Below are positions 58,030 to 64,000 of a DNA stretch of 64,000 bases, piece by piece. The notes beneath the pieces were generated by a model that was not told the origin of the DNA, made no database searches, and saw nothing but the letters and a program-made list of their open reading frames with translations. Each line of letters opens with the position of its first letter. The first letter of the stretch is position 1. The stretch comes from Phocoena phocoena (lineage: Eukaryota > Chordata > Mammalia > Artiodactyla > Phocoenidae): positions 113,599,316 to 113,663,315 of the forward strand of contig NC_089222.1 in the NCBI RefSeq assembly GCF_963924675.1, in the 5' to 3' direction. A program made the translations under genes and the position numbers.

Positions 58030-58270
58030 TGTTTGCTCAATAAATACTTATTAAATACCTTCCACATATCAGTGTAGTCACTGGAGATAAAATAGTATAA
58101 AAAAAAAGGTTGCCTTCTTGGAGCATGCATTCTAATTGGCGAGAGAGGCAAGAAACGAATATCTATTTATTTGTCTATTTATCTGTGTATCCATCTAATG
58201 TCAGACAGTGATCAGTGCTTTAGAAAAAAAATACATAAGGCAAGGTGTGGATTCATGGACCAAGTATAAG
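58030..58270 (-). mobile_element. L2 LINE 3' fragment, minus strand
   Basis: The plus strand shows 'CAATAAATACTTATTAAATA', 'CTTCTTGGAGCATGCATTCT', 'AATTGGCGAGAGAGGCAAGA' and 'CAGTGATCAGTGCTTTAGAA'. This follows the reverse complement of the L2 3' end (atttattgagcacc, atggagcttacattctagtgggggagac, gtgataagtgctatgg). Confidence 0.6.
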
Positions 58271-58640
58271 TGGTGATGCTATTTGATGCAGAGTCATTAG
58301 CGCAGCCTCCCTGTTAAGGGACGTGTGAATGAATTAGCTATGAGGGTATTTATGGGCATAAGCCCACAAAGTGATCACTTCATATAAATTTTTTCTAGAA
58401 TAAATGTTTCCTTTCAATTTGTAGCTTCAAACACTCATTTAATCAATGTTTATGTTTTGCTTGTTATGAGTTTGAATTATTTTCTGTTCCTTTTTATTTT
58501 TGTACATTTCTATATGAAAACCAGTCAATTGAATGTCGACTATCTCCACTATTATGTATAACTGTACATCTTCATTCTATTTCATTTTGTTTTGCATGAA
58601 TTCCTCATGCCCGAGTACACCGCATCTGTGTTAAGTTGTA
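58271..58640. other. AT-rich sequence, nothing recognised
   Basis: No gene or repeat is recognised. Confidence 0.45.
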
Positions 58641-58708
58641 TTTCTTCTTCTCCTTCTCCTTCTTCCTCACGTCCTTCCCCTCTTCCTCCTTCTCTTCCTC
58701 CTCCCCTT
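58641..58708. repeat. Pyrimidine-rich tract
   Basis: CTT and CCT words, interrupted only by ACG at about 58669-58671. It resembles the tract at 50189 in composition. Open frames here are low-complexity artefacts. Confidence 0.9.
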
Positions 58709-58926
58709 GAAATATGGCTATTTTTTCTTCGTTTTTCCTCCAAACTGTGTCAGCTCACTTTTCATCCTCTTATTTTGTCTTGAAATTTGTCCTTGCTACC
58801 TTCCTTCCTTCTTTCTTTCTCTAGTTCATTTTTTTTTTAATGTACCTTTTCTTAAAGGCCTTTTGGTTCTTGTTGTTGCTCTTTTTTTTTTTTTTTTTTT
58901 TAATGTATAAAACTTCAGTGAGGCTA

Positions 58927-59134
58927 GGGCTTCCCTGGTGGCGCAGTGGTTGAGAGTCCGCCTGCCGGTGCAGGGGACACGGGTTCGTGCCCCGGTCCGG
59001 GAGGATCCCACATGCCACAGAGTGGCTGGGCCCGTGAGCCGTGGCCGCTGAGCCTGCATGTCCGGAGCCTGTGCTCCACAACGGGAGAGGCCACAACAGT
59101 GAGAGGCCCACATACCGCAAAAAAACAAAAAACA
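58927..59134 (+). mobile_element. CHR-2-type SINE
   Basis: A full-length copy ('GGGCTTCCCTGGTGGCGCAG' to 'AACAGTGAGAGGCCCACATA') with intact A and B boxes (GGGTTCGTGCCCCGG). The tail is A-rich with AAAAAAC words. An 18-bp direct repeat (AAAACTTCAGTGAGGCTA, one mismatch) flanks it at 58909-58926 and 59135-59152. Open frames on both strands at 58821-59188 come from it. Confidence 0.95.
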
Positions 59135-59152
59135 AAAACTTCACTGAGGCTA

Positions 59153-62100
59153 AAGGAAATTATTTATCTAAAGGACCTAATTTTGTGATTTTAAGTGCTA
59201 TATAGTCATAATGTGTTTTGTTGTTGTTGTTTCATCTTTTATTATTTTTTCTGGGTCTTTATGTAGTTCTCATGCTGATTTTCTTCTGCTTAAAACTCAC
59301 TTTTGAAAGTGGCTGTCTATTTGCTGAAAAAAAGTGTAAGGCATGGAGGGAAGAAGGTGTGGGGAAGGATATTCTGGAGCAGCACAAAATCTGACTTTCT
59401 TAGTATTTGGCAGATATTCTTCATGGGCTTTTTTAAATCAAAAGTTTAGTTCTTATGTGACTTTTAGAGTGATGAATTCAAAAGACCATATGTACATAAG
59501 ACAGAATTTCAAAATTTCTGCCATGATTATCAAACTTATCTTTGGTATGGAATTTATAATTAGTTTGATTTTTGAATCATCTATTAAATGAATGGGGAAA
59601 AGCAAACTTTTTTCTAACAAATTTTCTGATATTTTTAAAATTAAAAAAAAAACTTAATAATCAGGAAGCACCAGTTAATTTTAACTTCAATTTGATCCTT
59701 TCAGAAATTACGTTTTTGAAATATGTGTCATCAGGCCCTAGCATGGTATCTGACAGCACAGATGCTTAAAAAAGGTTTGCTAAATGAATCAATTATTTTA
59801 AAATTTTATTTTAACATCTATCCCTTTTTTTCATACATTCAGTACAGAGTTTCATCACATATTATAAATTCCAAAATATAACAATAATTACTTTATTTTA
59901 AATTTTGGGCCTGTAAAGTTCTAAATCCATTATAATGTTTGATGTTTTTGTAGGAAATATGTTCTTGAAATTTAACCAATAATTAAGAGGGAGTATGAAT
60001 GGACATTAAAACCAAGAATAATATGTTTTTAAATTTTAAATATTAATAATATCCTACATTTTAATCTATAATAATTCTCTTCTATCTTCGGCATTTATTT
60101 TAGAGTTTTTGTTTGTTTGTTTGTTTTTGTTGGTTTTTTTTACTAAAGCTTTGATTTAAATAATACCTGACCTCTTGTCTCCCAAAAATTTTTTAATTGC
60201 TTCTTATCAATTATTAGTATTCTGGCTTCCTTTTATACATTAACATCTAAAATTGGATCTTATTCAATTACTCAAAGTAATATTGACTTGTGCTCTCAGT
60301 TTCTGATTTGAAAGGACTATTATGGATATGTAACAGGAACGTTAATTACAGTAGTGTTGAGGATGTTGTCATGTGACTTTCAGTAAGAAATTATTGTAAA
60401 ACTATTATATCAGTTTTACAAATATATACCTTAATTCCAGGTGGAATTAAAGAATTTATAAATTGTGGGTCTCATGCTAATTCATGCAATGCTGAGATAA
60501 ATATCTTTGCTCAGCTTATGGAAAAAATAACTCATAAATGGTTTACAGAAGTTTAAATATGTACCTTTAGATTGCACCCTACTGCCTCTTTTGTGGTATA
60601 AAAACATACCCCAATTCAACTTCAGGGCTGTCCAATCCTCAGTCCCTTTGACATGTAGGGAAGCTAGTATACCCTATATCTTGAATAAACCTCAAATGTG
60701 AGTGACAGCCAAAAAATAACAGCTGGCCTGGAGTATTTAGGTTGGAATTTAATGGTCCTCTATTCTGACTGCTGCTGTAGGCATTGGCAGATGCCTTATA
60801 GCAAGTGCCCATTCCCCTGTTCACATGAAACAGCCATTTCCAACTACAGACCATCCTCAAAACACTGTGACAGTGCAGGCCAACTGTCCACTCACAGATC
60901 AGATCACTATACCTCCTCCCCTCTTCTGCCCAAGGATCTGGTTACTTCCTTTCTAGGCTTTTAAAATAACAAAATATCAGATTCAATCATTTGCCAAGAA
61001 AATGTAACCATTATATTGTATATCTCCCATCCTACTACCCTACTTCCCATGTGGAAGAAAGTTACCATCAGAGCTCTAAATAGATTCACACTTTCAAGGA
61101 TGATGGCCAAAGTAAATGTAATGTACCTCTCTTACTGCAGAAGATATTATCAGCTTCATCATTTTGTGTCATTCCTCAACTTTGCTCTTTAGTTTTTCTG
61201 TATATGCCGAAGACACTATGATTTCACAAATTTTACAAATGTATTACTGGCAAAGGTGATTCATGACAGAGCCAAGGTAGTATTTCATTTTTGGTTCTAT
61301 TTCTGCACCTCCATTTACTAGCATCTTCGAGTTGCACAGAAGCTCCCTGGAGCTCATTACTATCTCGCCATCCCACTGTCAGGAGCTCAGATGAGCTGGA
61401 GAGACCTGAACTGCCGGGTGTTAGAGTGGTCAAACCAAACGGGAAAGTTATAAGTCCCATCTTTAAACACTTACCGCAGTCATATAAGCAAGAGGCTGAA
61501 ACCAGAAAAAGTGCCACTCTCCCCCACCTCTCCTTCCATGTTTCCCTATTGAATGGCATGGATCAAGGTTAAGGTGGATCAGCATGGACTTGGGGGTCAT
61601 CTTACTATTGAGGGAGCCCCGAACAAAAGGCTTTTGTTGTTCTATGTACCCAAGATCCAAAGAAAGGGAGAGGGAGAGCAGGAAGGGGGAGGGAGGGATA
61701 GGAGTGGAGAATGAGTGAGCGCTAAGTCAGAGTGAAGAAAAGTGTCTTCAAGCCTTTCCCCTCTTCCCTAGTCTCCCCCCTCCCCAGTAAAGAAGCCTTA
61801 GCAGAAGCACCTGAGGAAAGCCTCAGCCAAAGACCCCCCTTAAAGAGGTTTCTGAATGAAGGAGCCTGGGCTAGGGATGCAAATATTCCCAAGCACAAGG
61901 CTGGACAGAGGGGCCTACTTCCTTGACTGCAACTCAGAGACTGCAGTGCTTGGCTGTGCAGTAAGTCTGGTGTGGAGAGCACAGCTTGCCCTATGAGGCA
62001 GGCCAGGTGAGGAGTTCCAGTAATTGCCTTTGTAATTGTAACTCAGGTCAGGCCTGAAAAACCAGGGAGAGGTTCTTAACCAATCTCCTGTACTCTAGTT

Positions 62101-62239
62101 CTTTCCATTCTTCTCTCCTCACTTCTCATGCATCTGGTTTTGGTTCTTTCTCTTTAAACATAATGAGACCGTGGTCAAAGCAACTGGAATAGTTCAGAGA
62201 TTTATGGTCAGAAGGTGAAATGAATTTATTATTATGCAG
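59153..62239. other. AT-rich then mixed sequence, no gene recognised
   Basis: 59153-60600 is AT-rich with a (GTTT)n-like tract at about 60107-60130. 60600-62239 is richer in GC and has several open frames (60698-60964, 61233-61559 minus, 61291-61572, 61732-61926), none with a recognisable domain. A splice-site-framed segment at 61788-61960 is discussed as a finding. Confidence 0.4.
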
Positions 62240-62530
62240 AGATGAGGGAGAATCCACCTTATGGAAGGTGGAGGAAAGGAGTAGAGCTGAGGAATGGTAT
62301 GTACAAAGGCTCTGACCCAACGAGAGGAACTGCAATGATTTAGGTTTGACTGGAGTGCAGAGTATAAGGCAAGGGCAGGCAATAGATGTCTTGAAGAGGC
62401 CAAAATATGAAGTGCCACATATACCATGCAAAAATGTAAAGTTCTTTTTTTTAGTAAAAGAAAACTATTGAAAGCTTGTAATAGTGAATAATATGATCAC
62501 ATTTGTATTTTCAGAAAATATCCAGGCCAA
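62240..62530 (-). mobile_element. L2 LINE 3' fragment, minus strand
   Basis: On the plus strand: 'TATGTACAAAGGCTCTGACC', 'GAGAGGAACTGCAATGATTT', 'TTTGACTGGAGTGCAGAGTA', 'ATTGAAAGCTTGTAATAGTG' and 'ATATGATCACATTTGTATTT'. These follow the reverse complement of L2 (gtgcaaaggccctga, gaggaactgcaaggagg, gtggctggagtgcagtga, cattgaagggttttaagcag, acatgatcagatttgtgttt). Confidence 0.6.
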
Positions 62531-64000
62531 AGGTAGTGAACAGAATACTAATTAGTATAAAATAAGTAATGAAGCATTTAAATGTTTAAGTAGAATCCAA
62601 AGTTTCTTTGCATCAAGGCAGAATTGATTGGGGTTTGTCCCTGAGGGAGACCTTTCCAAAGATCAACAAACAAGTTGTTAGAAGAGTTGCTAATTTCTTC
62701 ATTAGCATGTGAATACTTCCTTGAAATACATATTATATAAAATCCCCATATGTGGGAATATACTTATGAATTGTATATTTCTATGTGTGTATGAATCGTG
62801 TATGGAACTGTATCGTACCTCCACCCTGGGAATGGTGATTTGGAAGAATGGTGAGTGAAGAAAACATGCCGCTAACGTGGCGGAAAAAAACACAACCCAC
62901 GTGTAACCAGAAGAGACCTGTGGTTTAGTCTGTTTAGTATCAATGTCTTGATACGCTCTAAGTTTGTAAGAGTAGATTTTTTTTAATTTGCAAAGTATTA
63001 TCTAGTTTCTTAATATTAAGCAATACTATTTCTGATAAACAAAATACATTATAATTTTAAATATTTTTAAACTTCTTATTAATGCCATTCTGTTTTTTAA
63101 ATGTTTATGCTATACAAACTCATGTTAAGAAATAACTAAATCTATCTTTTTAATTCCACAATTGTAATTGCCATTTTTTTCTCTCGAGTTGAGAGTCTGT
63201 AGTCCTTTTAAAAAATATCTGATTATATTCTCACCCATATAAATATATATTAATACTCTCATCTACATATGTGTGTATTTTTAGATTTAATTTTTATTCA
63301 TTTATAATATATTTAAAATTTCCTATCTAGGTTGAGTATTGAGCCTAAATGTTCAGGTCTATAGTCATTTGTTCTTTGCTATTATTTGCTGTGGAAATGG
63401 GAAGGGAGAGATCCAGTTCTCCAGTCTGGATCTTGAAGACCCGAGAGTAGATATTGAATTCACCAAAAGTTATGCATAAAACATTCAAGGACAGAAGCTG
63501 ACCTACAAAAAAATTAAATCTGATTTCCTTGTCACTTTACATGCATATATAGATCTTGATCTAGACTAAAAAATATATTTTGTCTGAAGTGCATGCCTCT
63601 AAGATTTAGTATTTGCTTTATCCTAATTTGCTGTCTATCCATTAGATTCATAGAATTGTATTCATTGTCTCTGGTGGTCAATTAGGCATGTGTAAAACAA
63701 TCCAAGGATATTAATCCAACACAGTGTTTCCCAGCCAAAAGGATTTTTATTTTCCCAATAACAAGTTGAAAATATTGTATGGTGTAATTTTGAGACAGTA
63801 GTTCCAAGTTTTAAAAATAATACCATAGGAAATGTTACTTTTGTTTCGTTATCATGATCTCTGTTGTTTTTATTTTGGAGGGTATGGTTGTTTTAGGAAG
63901 GAATGGAAACCATTAAATACAGCATTTAGCAATAGTCACCACAAGAATACAGGCGTTCGTGATGTCACTCATAGTCTCTATCTTCATGTGTACACTTTCT
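62531..64000. other. AT-rich sequence, nothing recognised
   Basis: About 1.5 kb with no recognised gene, RNA or repeat. The open frame at 62702-62893 (minus) is unremarkable. Confidence 0.45.

Noticed and set aside
58821..59188. Overlapping open frames of 80-107 residues on both strands
   Set aside because: They are translations of the CpG-rich CHR-2 SINE. The same peptides recur at every CHR-2 copy in the window.
61233..61559. Minus-strand open frame of 108 residues with a donor-like GTAAGTG at about 61474
   Set aside because: The donor lies inside the frame, there is no matching acceptor that I can defend, and no domain is recognisable.

Overview
This window is mammalian nuclear DNA, almost certainly from a cetacean and most likely a toothed whale. 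The best marker is a series of tRNA-derived SINEs that open with 'GGGCTTCCCTGGTGGCGCAG' and belong to the CHR family of Cetacea and their close relatives. Six short, young-looking CHR copies and five other CHR copies are present. Several L1 3' ends carry a cetartiodactyl-type 3' UTR. I saw no BovB or Bov-A repeats, so a ruminant is unlikely. Species was inferred from repeats, not from any gene.

I found no confidently assignable protein-coding gene. The window reads as intergenic or deep intronic, AT-rich sequence crowded with retrotransposons of different ages. The longest open frames come from a decayed L1 ORF2 (26.8-31.2 kb), from SINE bodies, or from chance. The one host-like coding candidate is a CpG-rich open segment at about 40.5-40.8 kb, with an acceptor-like site in front and an AATAAA behind. 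A second GC-rich segment lies about 1 kb downstream. Both are unproven.

Layout: 0-10 kb holds old L1 pieces, one CHR-1-like SINE, a 95-bp tandem duplication and microsatellites. 10-19.5 kb is unusually poor in recognisable repeats. 19.5-23.5 kb is a stack of old repeats, with an L2 copy interrupted by an MLT1/MST-type LTR and then by a CHR SINE. 26.8-31.2 kb is one 5'-truncated L1 with clear target-site duplications. 33-44 kb mixes L2, L1ME and CHR insertions, including an L1 with an apparent 3' transduction and a SINE that entered at the same target site. 47-48 kb has an MLT1 LTR split by a SINE. 49-50 kb is L2. 53-59 kb has more CHR copies and two minus-strand L1s, one with the 5' inversion expected from twin priming. 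The rest is AT-rich sequence in which I see nothing specific.

Nothing here looks like a new multi-gene system. The best signals are mechanistic traces of L1-driven retrotransposition, readable from duplicated target sites, plus the unassigned coding-like segment near 40.6 kb. Repeat family names come from memory of consensus sequences, not from a database search.
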